From NCBI RefSeq assembly GCF_021117365.1, contig NZ_CP088262.1, forward strand, positions 744,001 through 808,000: DNA of 64,000 bases. The letters run 5' to 3'. Positions within the stretch are counted from its first letter, which is position 1. Every line of letters starts with the position of its first letter. Made by a program: the position numbers and the translations under genes. Shown in pieces: positions 1 to 14,975 of this stretch. The DNA comes from Nocardioides sp. cx-173. Lineage in GTDB: Bacteria; Actinomycetota; Actinomycetes; Propionibacteriales; Nocardioidaceae. The notes beneath the pieces are model-generated. The model made no database searches and was not told the DNA's origin. It saw only the letters and a list, made by a program, of their open reading frames with translations.

Positions 1-87
1 GACGCGGTACCACGCGAGCAGGGTGGCGTGCTCGGGGACGGGCTCGGGCGTGGGCGGCGTAGGGGTGAACGTCGGCGACACGGCCAT
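1..87 (-). CDS. N-terminus of an unidentified protein (cut by window edge)
   Basis: A minus-strand reading frame starts with ATG at 87 and runs off the left edge after 29 codons. An AGGAGG Shine-Dalgarno sits 8 bases upstream of the ATG, which is strong support for a real start. The visible residues begin MAVSPTFTPTPPTPEP, a proline/threonine-rich lead-in, followed by LLAWYRV. Such a lead-in is seen in some actinobacterial cytochromes P450, but 29 residues are too few to assign a family. Confidence 0.55.
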   Translation of the reverse strand, partial: MAVSPTFTPTPPTPEPVPEHATLLAWYRV

Positions 88-267
88 CGGACGGCCTCCT
101 GGAGTAGGCGGATCCGGGCGGCCTCGTCACGTGTCGGGCCGGGTCCGGGCCACGAACGTAAGGACGGCCCCGAGACCGAACGGCGCGCTCGGGGGAGACG
201 TAGCCAATTTTGGGCATAGGCAGCGCGCAATCGCCGGCGCGGGACCGGGTCTTCCTTCACTGCACGG

Positions 268-1440
268 ATGACCCAACGAACCGTGGTGATGGCCAACCCG
301 TCTGCCGATGTCTACGGCGCGGACCTGCAGCTGCTGGAGAGCGTGACGGCCTACCGGGGGCGTGGCTGGCGGGTCGTCGTCGTGACGCCCTCGACCGGGC
401 CGCTGCTGCCCCGGCTGGCCGCGCTCGGCGCCGAGGTCGAGCTGCTGCCGTTCCCGGTGCTGTGCCGGGCGGCGCTGTGCCCGGGCGGCGTCGCCGCGCT
501 GGTCCGCGGCAGTCATGACGCCGTGACGCGGATGCGGCGGCTGCTGCAGCGCCTGCAGCCCGACGTCCTGTACGTCAACACGCTCACGCTGCCCTGGTGG
601 CAGCTGGCCGGCAGGATGGCGGGGGTGCCGGTCCTGTGCCACGTGCACGAGGCCGAGGCCCGCGACCCGGCGTGGATGCGCGCCACGCTCGCGGCCCCGC
701 TCGCGCTTGCCGACATGGTCGTCGCCAACAGCCGGACGACGATGGACCTCACCGTGCGCACGGCGCCGTACCTGCGGCGCCGGCTCCGGCTCGTGCCCAA
801 CGGCGTGCGCGGACCGGCCGGGCACCCCGTGCCCCACCCGCGAGACGGGCGGTTCCGGATGCTGGTCGTCGGCCGGCTCTCACCCCGCAAGGCACCCGAG
901 GTGGCGATCGAGGCGACGGCCCTTCTGCGCGCGGCCGCACTGCCCGTGGAGCTCGAGCTCTGCGGCACGGCGGGACCGGGGCACGAGGCCTACGTGGAGG
1001 AGCTGCGGCAACGTGCCGAGAGCCCCGACCTCTTAGGGGCGGTGAGCTTCACGGGCTACCAGGCGCCGATCTGGCCGGCGCTGGAGCGGGCGGACGCCCT
1101 CGTGGCGACGTCCCTGGGGGAGTCCTTCGGCAACGCGGTGGTGGAGGGTCAGCTGGCGGGGCGGCCCGTGGTCGCCTCGGCCGTGCCGGGGCACCTGGAG
1201 ACCGTGACGGACGGGGTGACGGGACTGCTGGTGCCGGCCCAGGACCCGGAGGCGCTCGCGGGCGCGGTCGCGCGGATCCTGGACGACCCGGAGCTCGGCC
1301 GGCGCCTGGCGGCGCAGGCGCTGCACGAGGCGGAGGAGCGGTTCGGGGTCCGGCGGTACGGCGAGGAGATCGCCTCGGCCGTCGACGACCTGGTCGTCAG
1401 ATCCGGAGCTCGCGGGCGTCGGCCTGCGCTGCAACGCTAG
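268..1440 (+). CDS. Glycosyltransferase family 4 (group 1)
   Basis: A 390-residue GT-B glycosyltransferase. The N-terminal Rossmann half (MANPSADVYGADLQLLE) is an acceptor-binding domain. The C-terminal half opens with MLVVGRLSPRKAPEVAIEA and carries the GT4 donor-site signature ATSLGESFGNAVVEGQLAGR, with the EX7E-type acidic residues that bind the nucleotide-sugar phosphates. It probably transfers a sugar from NDP- or GDP-sugar onto an envelope glycan or secondary metabolite; the acceptor cannot be read from sequence. No Shine-Dalgarno precedes ATG 268. Its last 44 bases overlap the tail of the convergent nucleotidyltransferase gene. Confidence 0.88.
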   Translation: MTQRTVVMANPSADVYGADLQLLESVTAYRGRGWRVVVVTPSTGPLLPRLAALGAEVELLPFPVLCRAALCPGGVAALVRGSHDAVTRMRRLLQRLQPDVLYVNTLTLPWWQLAGRMAGVPVLCHVHEAEARDPAWMRATLAAPLALADMVVANSRTTMDLTVRTAPYLRRRLRLVPNGVRGPAGHPVPHPRDGRFRMLVVGRLSPRKAPEVAIEATALLRAAALPVELELCGTAGPGHEAYVEELRQRAESPDLLGAVSFTGYQAPIWPALERADALVATSLGESFGNAVVEGQLAGRPVVASAVPGHLETVTDGVTGLLVPAQDPEALAGAVARILDDPELGRRLAAQALHEAEERFGVRRYGEEIASAVDDLVVRSGARGRRPALQR

Positions 1441-1861
1441 CCGCGTCGAGCTGACGCAGCGCCAGCCGCAGCCCGGTGCTGGAGGTCTGGTGGGTGTAGG
1501 GGAAGTAGACGACCTCCACGCCCACCGAGCCCATGCGCAGCTCGAGCTGCTCGCCCTTCGGCGTGCCTCGCCAGTCGTCGCCCTTGAAGATGCGGTGGAA
1601 GCGCACCGCGTCCCACGCCACGAGCTTGTCCGGCACGTCCTCGACGTACACGGCGTCCACGACGTCGATGGCGCCGACGATGGCGACCCGCTCGTCGAGC
1701 GGGACGATCGGCCGCACGCCTTTCATCCGCAGGCAGAGCTCGTCGGAGACGATCCCTGCGACGAGCCGGTCGCACGTGCTGCGCGCCCGCCGGAGCAGGT
1801 TCAGATGGCCCACGTGGAACAGGTCGTACGCCCCGGGGGCGTATCCCACGACGCTTCTCAT
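1397..1861 (-). CDS. Cytidylyltransferase-like (TagD/RfaE-type) nucleotidyltransferase
   Basis: A 154-residue member of the HIGH-motif nucleotidyltransferase superfamily. The N-terminus reads GYAPGAYDLFHVGHLNLL, where HVGH is the nucleotide-binding motif as in glycerol-3-phosphate cytidylyltransferase. Such enzymes join CTP or ATP to a phosphorylated alcohol, making an activated precursor for envelope polymers. The start at 1861 is preceded by GGGAG. The gene converges on and overlaps the glycosyltransferase by 44 bases. The substrate is not determined. Confidence 0.82.
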   Translation of the reverse strand: MRSVVGYAPGAYDLFHVGHLNLLRRARSTCDRLVAGIVSDELCLRMKGVRPIVPLDERVAIVGAIDVVDAVYVEDVPDKLVAWDAVRFHRIFKGDDWRGTPKGEQLELRMGSVGVEVVYFPYTHQTSSTGLRLALRQLDAASVAAQADARELRI

Positions 1862-2000
1862 CGGTGTCTCCCTCGGTCGAGTGTCGAGCGGCTCGAACGT
1901 AGGAGCGGGAGAGCGGGGGGCGCTGGCTTGGGACGACGACTTACCCAAGACGGGTGACGCCCGCAGGGAGAGACGGACCGCCGGGTCCGGCGACAGGGAG

Positions 2001-2014
2001 TTAGGCTGACCTAA
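2001..2014 (+). promoter_or_regulatory. IdeR/DtxR-type iron box over the -10 of the siderophore-interacting protein gene
   Basis: TTAGGCTGACCTAA, extended to GTTAGG/CCTAAC arms at 2000-2015. It matches 14 of the last 15 bases of the IdeR consensus TTAGGTTAGGCTAACCTAA. The hexamer TAGGCT at 2002-2007 fits a TANNNT -10 element, so an iron-loaded repressor bound here would block the promoter. The box lies 22 bases before the GTG of a siderophore-interacting protein gene. Confidence 0.8.
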
Positions 2015-2035
2015 CAACCGACCCCAGGAGCGCCC

Positions 2036-2785
2036 GTGCCCGGCACCACCCAGCTGACCGTCACGTCCACCGAGCAGGTCAGCCCCGCGCTGGTGCGCGT
2101 GCGGTTCCGCAGCGACGACCTCTCGGCCTTCGCGGCCAGCGCCGACACCGACCGCTACGTCAAGCTCGTCCTGCCCGTCGACGGCACCGACGTCGTGCGC
2201 ACCTACACCGCGCTGGAGCCCGACGTCGACGCCGGCACGCTCGCGATCGAGTTCGTCGTGCACGGCGACACCGGCGTGGCCGGTCCCTGGGCCGCCTCCG
2301 CCCGCCCCGGCGACACCCTTCAGGTCCGCGGCCCCGGCGGCGCCTACGCCCCCTCTCCCGACGCCGACTGGCACCTGCTCGCCGGTGACGACGCCGCGAT
2401 CCCGGCGATCCGGCAGGCCCTGGGCGCGCTTCCCGAGGGCGCCGTGGCCGACGTGCTGATCGAGGTGGAGGACGCCGCGCACCAGGTCGACCTGCCCCAG
2501 GCCGACGGCGTCACCGTCACCTGGGTGCACCGCCGCGGCGCGACCGAGGGCGACCCGCTCGTGGCCGCCGTCCGCGCCCTGCCCTGGCGCGAGGGCCGCG
2601 TGCACGCCTTCGTGCACGGCGAGGCGCAGGCCGTCATGCACGGCATCCGCCCCTACCTGCTCAAGGAGCGCGGCGTGCCGCGCGAGGACGCGTCGGTCTC
2701 GGGCTACTGGCGCCGGGGCCGCACCGAGGAGGGCTTCCGCGACTGGAAGGCCGAGCTCGCCGCCGCGGAGGCCGCTGCACGATGA
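2036..2785 (+). CDS. Siderophore-interacting protein (ViuB-type flavin ferric reductase)
   Basis: A 249-residue protein of the ViuB/SIP family, a cytoplasmic FAD enzyme that reduces ferric siderophores to release iron. The FAD-binding beta-barrel contains the RTYT motif (VRTYTALEPD), a PWAASARPGD segment follows, and the C-terminal NAD(P)H domain ends with the family hallmark SGYWRRGRTEEGFRDWK. The start is GTG 2036 with AGGAG 6 bases upstream. The iron box at 2001-2014 predicts induction under iron starvation. No siderophore transport or synthesis genes are adjacent. Confidence 0.9.
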   Translation: MPGTTQLTVTSTEQVSPALVRVRFRSDDLSAFAASADTDRYVKLVLPVDGTDVVRTYTALEPDVDAGTLAIEFVVHGDTGVAGPWAASARPGDTLQVRGPGGAYAPSPDADWHLLAGDDAAIPAIRQALGALPEGAVADVLIEVEDAAHQVDLPQADGVTVTWVHRRGATEGDPLVAAVRALPWREGRVHAFVHGEAQAVMHGIRPYLLKERGVPREDASVSGYWRRGRTEEGFRDWKAELAAAEAAAR

Positions 2786-2808
2786 CCGGCGCCGCCACGA
2801 GGTCGTCG

Positions 2809-2850
2809 TAGACTGGGAGACGTCCACCCCCTGTCATCCGTGACCGGGGG
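2809..2850 (+). promoter_or_regulatory. Candidate mfd promoter and leader hairpin
   Basis: TAGACT at 2809-2814 fits an actinobacterial -10. It is followed by a hairpin with arms CCCCC-T-GTCA (2827-2836) and TGAC-C-GGGGG (2841-2850) around a TCCG loop. The hairpin could terminate the upstream gene or fold in the mfd leader. The placement is clear; the function is inferred. Confidence 0.4.
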
Positions 2851-2884
2851 CTGTCGTGTTGTCAGCCCTTCCCAGGAGCCCCCC

Positions 2885-6427
<3,543 letters not shown>

Positions 6428-6462
6428 GCCCCAGCACCAGCACGGCCATGAGGAGATTTCGC

Positions 6463-7158
6463 GTGACCAGCACCAGCCGAGTCCGACTGGCCACCGTGGC
6501 CGCCGCGCTGACCGTGGGCCTCACCGGCTGCGGCGTCGCCGGCACCTCCTTCCACCCCGGCGTGGCCGCCGACATCGACGGCGACACGGTCACGACCGCC
6601 CACGTCGACGAGCTGGTCTACGACTACTGCGAGGCGGTGCGCGACCAGCTGCGCCAGGACGGCAGCGCCGTCCCGCTCGGCTACCTGCGCTCCGGCGTCG
6701 TCGGCCAGCTCACGCTCGCCGCCGCGGCCGAGCAGCTGGCCGAGGAGCAGGGGGTCGAGCCGACCCAGGAGTACGCCAGCGCCCTGGCCCAGCTGCGGAC
6801 CCAGACCGCCGGGCTCAGCGAGGCCCAGCGCGAGGCGGTCCTCGAGATCAACGGCTCGGGGGTCTACGTGCAGGCCGTCGAGCTCGCGGTCGGCCGCAAG
6901 CTGCTCGCCGAGGAGGGCCAGCGCTCGCCCGACGACCAGACCGCGGGGCAGCGTGGGGTCGACGAGCTCAACACGTGGCTCGAGGAGCACGACGTCGAGA
7001 TCAACCCCGAGTACGGCATCGAGATCGTCGACGGGCAGCCGGTCGACGCCGACACCCAGCTGGCCGTCGGTGTCGGCGACACCGCCCGCACCGCGGCGCT
7101 CGAGGAGCCCGACCAGCAGTACGCCAAGAGCCTTCCGGCCTCGCAGCGCTGCGACTGA
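6463..7158 (+). CDS. SurA N-domain-like lipoprotein
   Basis: A 231-residue secreted lipoprotein. A basic N-terminus and hydrophobic stretch end in lipobox LTGC, with the lipidated Cys at about residue 23. The mature part (DIDGDTVTTAHVDELV and following helices) resembles the chaperone-like N-domain of SurA/PrsA proteins, with no peptidyl-prolyl isomerase domain visible. It probably acts at the outer face of the membrane in protein folding. GTG 6463 is preferred over ATG 6448 because AGGAG lies 7 bases upstream. It sits between mfd and mazG, the usual actinobacterial order. Confidence 0.75.
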   Translation: MTSTSRVRLATVAAALTVGLTGCGVAGTSFHPGVAADIDGDTVTTAHVDELVYDYCEAVRDQLRQDGSAVPLGYLRSGVVGQLTLAAAAEQLAEEQGVEPTQEYASALAQLRTQTAGLSEAQREAVLEINGSGVYVQAVELAVGRKLLAEEGQRSPDDQTAGQRGVDELNTWLEEHDVEINPEYGIEIVDGQPVDADTQLAVGVGDTARTAALEEPDQQYAKSLPASQRCD

Positions 7159-7162
7159 GCCC

Positions 7163-10605
<3,443 letters not shown>

Positions 10606-10614
10606 CCCGGCCCC

Positions 10615-11205
10615 ATGGCCGACAACCGCCGTACGCCGCCCCGCGGGTCCCGCCCGCGGGGCCGCACCGGCCCCGGGCGCGTCCCGGGGCGGGGCGCGGC
10701 CACCCGGGGTGGCGCGTCCACCCCGGGTCGCGGGGTCGCCCCGCCGCCCCAGCGGCGGCCGCGCTTCACCGCGCGTGCCGCGGTGCTGGTGCTCGTGGTC
10801 GCGGTGCTCGCGGTGTCCTACGCCTCCTCCATGGGCGCCTACCTCGACCAGCGCGCGGAGATCAACGCGCTCAAGGAGCGCAACGAGAAGACCTCCGCCA
10901 GCATCGACGAGCTGGAGCGTGAGACGCGGCGCTGGAAGGACCCGGCGTACGTCCAGGCCCAGGCGCGCGAGCGGCTGAAGTTCGTGATGCGGGGCGAGCG
11001 GTCCTACGTCGTCCTCGACGAGGACGGCGAGGCGCTCGAGAGCGAGTCCGAGCTCAGCGACCCCGCCGACCTCGACCGGGAGCCGCCCGAGGCCTGGTGG
11101 GGCCGGGCCTGGGAGTCCGTCGAGCTCGCCGGCCACCCGCCGAAGCCCGCGCCGCCGCCGGCCGCCCAGATCGACGGCTCCGACGAGCCCGACGGCGACC
11201 AGTGA
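10615..11205 (+). CDS. FtsB/DivIC-family septum formation initiator
   Basis: A 196-residue bitopic membrane protein. An Arg/Pro/Gly-rich basic cytoplasmic tail (residues 1-55) is followed by one transmembrane helix (about 57-76, AVLVLVVAVLAVSYASS) and then a coiled coil (EINALKERNEKTSASIDELERE) and the FtsB-like WKDPAYVQAQARERLKFV motif. It probably acts in the FtsQLB divisome subcomplex. The long disordered basic N-terminus is common in actinobacteria. The stop overlaps the DUF501 start by 4 bases. Confidence 0.88.
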   Translation: MADNRRTPPRGSRPRGRTGPGRVPGRGAATRGGASTPGRGVAPPPQRRPRFTARAAVLVLVVAVLAVSYASSMGAYLDQRAEINALKERNEKTSASIDELERETRRWKDPAYVQAQARERLKFVMRGERSYVVLDEDGEALESESELSDPADLDREPPEAWWGRAWESVELAGHPPKPAPPPAAQIDGSDEPDGDQ

Positions 11206-11696
11206 TCGACCCCGCCGACGAGGCGACGGTCGAGGCGCAGCTCGGCCGGTCCCCTCGGTCCATCCACGCGGTGGGCCACCGCTGCCCCTGCGGCAACCCC
11301 GACGTCGTCACCACCGAGCCGCGCCTGCCCAACGGCACGCCGTTCCCCACGACCTTCTACCTCACCTGCCCCCGCGCGGCCTCGATGATCGGCACGCTGG
11401 AGGGCTCGGGGCTGATGAAGGAGATGCAGGCCCGGCTGGGCGAGGATCCCGAGCTCGCTGCGGCCTACCGCGCCGCCCACGAGTCCTACCTCGCCTACCG
11501 CGCGACCCTCGGCGAGGTGCCCGAGATCGAGGGCATCTCCGCCGGCGGCATGCCCGACCGCGTCAAGTGCCTGCACGTCCTCGCCGCCCACGCGCTCGCC
11601 GCCGGACCCGGCGTCAACCCGCTCGGCGACGAGGTGCTCGCCCTGCTGGGCGAGTGGTGGGCCGCCGGCCCGTGCGTGAGTCGGCCCGTTGGTTGA
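11202..11696 (+). CDS. DUF501 family protein
   Basis: A 164-residue protein of unknown function found next to ppx and the FtsB-like gene across actinobacteria. It has a CPCGNP motif near residue 28, LPNGTPFPTTFYLTCP, and the conserved block GMPDRVKCLHVLAAHALA. The cysteines and histidines could bind a metal; that is inference. GTG 11202 overlaps the previous stop (GTGA). The last residues (SRPVG) are encoded by a copy of the dispersed palindromic repeat, so the natural C-terminus may have been at about GPC. Confidence 0.85.
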   Translation: MIDPADEATVEAQLGRSPRSIHAVGHRCPCGNPDVVTTEPRLPNGTPFPTTFYLTCPRAASMIGTLEGSGLMKEMQARLGEDPELAAAYRAAHESYLAYRATLGEVPEIEGISAGGMPDRVKCLHVLAAHALAAGPGVNPLGDEVLALLGEWWAAGPCVSRPVG

Positions 11697-12615
11697 GGAA
11701 GGCGCGCAGCGCCTGTCTCGAAACCCGGTCGCGGCCGTCGACTGCGGCACCAACACGATCAAGCTGCTGGTCGGGGACCTGCCCGACGTCGCCGTGCGCG
11801 AGATGCGCATGGTGCGCCTGGGCGAGGGCGTCGACCGCACCGGGCGCCTGGGCGAGGAGGCGCTGGCGCGGGCGTTCGCCGCGATCGAGGAGTACGCCGC
11901 GATCCTCGCCGAGCACGACGTCTCCCGGCTGCGCTTCTGCGCCACCTCGGCGACCCGTGACGCGGTCAACGCACAGGAGTTCTCGGACGGCGTCTACGCG
12001 CGGCTCGGCGTGCGCCCCGAGGTGCTCTCGGGGGAGGAGGAGGCGGCGCTGGCGTTCGCCGGCGCCGTGCGCAACCTCGCCGCAAGCCCGGACGCTCCGG
12101 TGCTGGTCGTCGACATCGGCGGCGGCTCGACCGAGCTGATCCTCGGCGACACCGCGCCGTCCGCAGCGGCGTCGATGGACATCGGCTCGGTGCGCCTGCA
12201 CGAGCGGCATCTGCGCTCGGACCCGCCGACCGCCGACGAGGTGGCGGCGTGCGTCGCCGACATCGACGCGGCGCTGGACGCCTGCCCGGTCTCGCCCGCG
12301 GACGCGGCGACGGTCGTCGGCATCGCCGGCACCGTGACCACGGTCGCCGCCGGGGTGCTCGACCTGCCGGCGTACGAGCGCACCGCGATCGACCAGCAGG
12401 TGCTGGCGGTCGAGGCGGTGCACGCGACGGTGTCGCGGCTGGTGGCGATGCCAGTCTCCGAGCGGCTCGCGCTGCCCTATATGCACCCCGGACGTGCCGA
12501 CGTGATCGACGCCGGTGCCTTGATCCTGTCGCGCGTCCTGCGGCGCACGTCGGTCCCGACCCTGGTGGTCTCCGAGTCCGACATCCTCGACGGGATCGCT
12601 TGGTCGCTCGTATGA
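11689..12615 (+). CDS. ppx: Ppx/GppA-family exopolyphosphatase
   Basis: A 308-residue ASKHA-fold phosphatase that removes terminal phosphate from polyphosphate or pppGpp. Nucleotide-binding blocks are AAVDCGTNTIKLLVGD, the acid/base region LSGEEEAALAFAGA, VVDIGGGSTELIL and GIAGTVTTVAAG. The single-domain length fits the short actinobacterial Ppx. The start is uncertain: the only upstream in-frame candidate seen is TTG 11689, and the 14 residues before AAVDCGTN come from a dispersed-repeat copy at 11689-11725. It overlaps DUF501 by 8 bases and the next gene by 4. Confidence 0.9.
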   Translation: MVEEGAQRLSRNPVAAVDCGTNTIKLLVGDLPDVAVREMRMVRLGEGVDRTGRLGEEALARAFAAIEEYAAILAEHDVSRLRFCATSATRDAVNAQEFSDGVYARLGVRPEVLSGEEEAALAFAGAVRNLAASPDAPVLVVDIGGGSTELILGDTAPSAAASMDIGSVRLHERHLRSDPPTADEVAACVADIDAALDACPVSPADAATVVGIAGTVTTVAAGVLDLPAYERTAIDQQVLAVEAVHATVSRLVAMPVSERLALPYMHPGRADVIDAGALILSRVLRRTSVPTLVVSESDILDGIAWSLV

Positions 12616-13313
12616 CCGGTGCGCCCGACGCCCTCGCCGCCCTGGAGGCGGAGATCGTGGAGTGCCGCCGGTGCCCGCGTCTGGTGGAGTGGCGCGAGCG
12701 GGTCGCGCGCGAGAAGCGGGCGGCGTTCGCCGACGAGACCTACTGGGGACGCCCGATCCCGGGCTTCGGGGTCGCCGACCCGGCCGTGCTCATCGTCGGG
12801 CTCGCGCCCGCCGCCCACGGCGCCAACCGCACCGGCCGGATCTTCACCGGCGACCGCTCCGGCGACTGGCTGTTCGCGAGCCTGTACCGCGTCGGCCTGG
12901 CCAACCAGCCCACCAGCACCCGCGCCGACGACGGCCTCCAGCTCACCGCGACCCGGATCGTCGCCGCCGTCCGCTGCGCCCCGCCCCAGAACAAGCCCAC
13001 GCCCCAGGAGCGCGACAACTGCGCCCCCTGGCTCGACATCGAGCTCAAGCTCATCGCCCCGTCCCTGCGTGCGGTCGTGGCCCTCGGCTCGATCGGCTGG
13101 GCCGCCTCGCTGCGCGCCTTCCGCGCCGCCGGCTGGGACGTGCCCCGCCCCCAGCCCCGCTTCGGCCACGACGCCTCCGCCACCATCGGCACACCCTACG
13201 GCGACCTCGAGCTCCTCGGCTGCTACCACCCCAGCCAGCAGAACACCTTCACCGGCAAGCTCACCGAGCCCATGATCGACGCTGTCCTCACCCGCGCCGC
13301 CAGCTACGCCTGA
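12612..13313 (+). CDS. Uracil-DNA glycosylase, UdgB-like
   Basis: A 233-residue base-excision repair enzyme. The N-terminal CRRCPRLVEWRE has two of the iron-sulfur cysteines typical of family 4/5 UDGs. Motif A reads GLAPAAHGANRTGRIF and motif B HPSQQNTFTG, both as in type 5 UdgB. It removes uracil and related deaminated bases from DNA. ATG 12612 overlaps the ppx stop (ATGA), placing it in the same operon. Length is typical. Confidence 0.92.
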   Translation: MTGAPDALAALEAEIVECRRCPRLVEWRERVAREKRAAFADETYWGRPIPGFGVADPAVLIVGLAPAAHGANRTGRIFTGDRSGDWLFASLYRVGLANQPTSTRADDGLQLTATRIVAAVRCAPPQNKPTPQERDNCAPWLDIELKLIAPSLRAVVALGSIGWAASLRAFRAAGWDVPRPQPRFGHDASATIGTPYGDLELLGCYHPSQQNTFTGKLTEPMIDAVLTRAASYA

Positions 13314-13326
13314 CCCTGAGGGGGCA

Positions 13327-13603
13327 GGTCTCGAGGCTCAGGCGCCAGGGCGCCTTCACACCTCGACCACCGAGGCCATTCGGTGGTCGAGGTGCGAGCG
13401 AAGCGAGCTTCGAGACCTCGTGAGCCGGGAAGCGGCCTCGGGGTGCGGCGGTGAGGTCGCCAGTCACGTCACCGGGTCTCGAGGCTCAGGCGTTGCACGC
13501 CTTCGCACCTCGACCACCGAAGGGGCGCGCGGGCGCCTTCGAACCTCGACCACCGAGGGCTTTCGGTGGTCGAGGTGCGAGCGAAGCGAGCCTCGAGACC
13601 ACC
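13327..13603. repeat. Cluster of dispersed palindromic repeats before DUF222/HNH gene 1
   Basis: There are two head-to-head arrays, at 13327-13417 and 13475-13603. Each is built from a unit reading GGTGGTCGAGGTGCGAGC and its reverse complement, ending in CTCGAGACC. Together they can form large hairpins. The second array is nearly identical to 40769-40895. Between 13314 and 13696 no gene is seen other than spurious frames through the repeats. Confidence 0.8.
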
Positions 13604-13696
13604 TCACGAAGATGGTCGAAGAAGTCCTCAGATCCCTTGTGGATAAAGGGGATTCTCGACCCACCCACTGTCGGTGGCGCCTGGTTGAGTAGTCCT
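13426..13696 (+). repeat. Duplicated leader of DUF222/HNH element 1
   Basis: About 270 bases in front of the HNH gene recur at 40714-40988 before the second copy, with few mismatches. The segment includes the repeat array and an imperfect hairpin around 13632-13655 (ATCCCTT ... AAAGGGGAT), framed by GGTCGA at 13613 and TCGACC at 13657. It ends at the ATG. No Shine-Dalgarno is visible. Confidence 0.75.
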
Positions 13697-14923
13697 ATGA
13701 GCAGCCCCGCCGCCCCCACCGCGAGCCACCCCGTGGCCGCCGGAGTGGCGCGGCTGCGTGAGCAGGTCGCCGACCTCAACCAGACCCCGGTGTGGTCGAT
13801 GACCCCCACCGAGACCGCGCAGGCGTTGGCCGATGCGACCCGGCTGCGCGCCCAGGCCGACGAGCTCACGCTGCGCCTGGCCGCCCACGCCGACACCACC
13901 CAGGTCGGCGTCGAGACCGGGGCGACCTCGACCGCGGTCTACTGGGCCCACACCACCCACCAGACCCAACGCGCCACCGCCGCAGCGATGAAGCTCGCCC
14001 ACGCGTTGGAGCGCCACGACACCATCGCCGCCGCGCTCGCAGAAGGCGTGATCCTCACCGACCAGGCCCAGGTCATCGTCGAGGCCGTTGATGCCCTGCC
14101 CGAGGACGTGCAGCCCGAGGTCCGCTCCGAGGCCCGTGCGCACCTGCTGGCCCAGGCCGCGCACCACGACGCGAGAGCGTTGCGGGTCCTGGGCAGACGG
14201 ATCCTCGACGTCGTCGCCCCCGAGGTTGGCGAGGCCCACGAGGCCAAGGCCCTCGAAGCCGAAGAACGGCGTGCCGAGCAGAAGGCCCGGCTCACGATGC
14301 ACGACGACGGCCACGGCACCACCTACGCCCGGTTCCAGATCCCCACCCACGTCGCGGACCGGTTCCGCAAACAGCTCGGCGCGATCGCCAACCCCCAGGC
14401 CGGAGGGGAAGGCAGCACCCCGCACGGCATGGGGTTGGCCTTCATCGCCTATATCGAGCGCTACCCCACCGACCGGCTCCCCGCCTCCGGCGGCCTGGAC
14501 GCCACCGTCGTGGTCACCATGACCCTCGAGACCCTCCTGGGTGGGCTGAAGGCGGCCCAGCTCGACACCGGCACCCAGATCAGCCCCGCCCTGGCCCGCA
14601 CGCTCGCCTGCCAGGCCGGAGTCATCCCCGCCGTCCTCGGCACCCGGTCGCAGGTCCTCGACCTGGGCCGCAAGGCCCGGTTCCACACCAAGGCCCAACG
14701 CATCGCGCTCGCCGTCCAGCACGGCGGCTGCTACACCGCGGGCTGCGAACGCCCCTCCGCGTGGTGCCAGGCCCATCACCTCGACCCCTGGTCCGGAGGC
14801 GGCGACACCTCCGTCGAACGCGGCGCCCTGCTCTGCAACCGTCACCACACCCTGGCCCACCACCCCGACTACTCGATGACCCAGCTCCCCGGCGGCAAGG
14901 TCGCCTTCACCAAGCGCGAGTGA
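13697..14923 (+). CDS. DUF222 / HNH endonuclease (REP13E12-like), copy 1
   Basis: A 408-residue protein with an N-terminal DUF222 helical domain and a C-terminal HNH nuclease domain. The zinc/active-site pattern is CYTAGCERPSAWCQAHHLDPW followed by LLCNRHHTLAHH. These 13E12-type genes occur in many copies in mycobacteria and relatives and may be mobile or act as recombination targets; their role is unsettled. It is nearly identical to the protein at 40989-42215 (about nine in ten residues by eye) and shares its leader. Confidence 0.88.
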   Translation: MSSPAAPTASHPVAAGVARLREQVADLNQTPVWSMTPTETAQALADATRLRAQADELTLRLAAHADTTQVGVETGATSTAVYWAHTTHQTQRATAAAMKLAHALERHDTIAAALAEGVILTDQAQVIVEAVDALPEDVQPEVRSEARAHLLAQAAHHDARALRVLGRRILDVVAPEVGEAHEAKALEAEERRAEQKARLTMHDDGHGTTYARFQIPTHVADRFRKQLGAIANPQAGGEGSTPHGMGLAFIAYIERYPTDRLPASGGLDATVVVTMTLETLLGGLKAAQLDTGTQISPALARTLACQAGVIPAVLGTRSQVLDLGRKARFHTKAQRIALAVQHGGCYTAGCERPSAWCQAHHLDPWSGGGDTSVERGALLCNRHHTLAHHPDYSMTQLPGGKVAFTKRE

Positions 14924-14975
14924 GGCGCCGGTCCCTATGCGATGGGATGGCCCCACCCGTGGAACGATCCGCCCC

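Noticed and set aside
13327..13603. Possible CRISPR array because of repeated palindromic units
   Set aside because: Units differ in spacing and orientation, have no unique spacers of constant length, and recur singly elsewhere; no cas genes are present.
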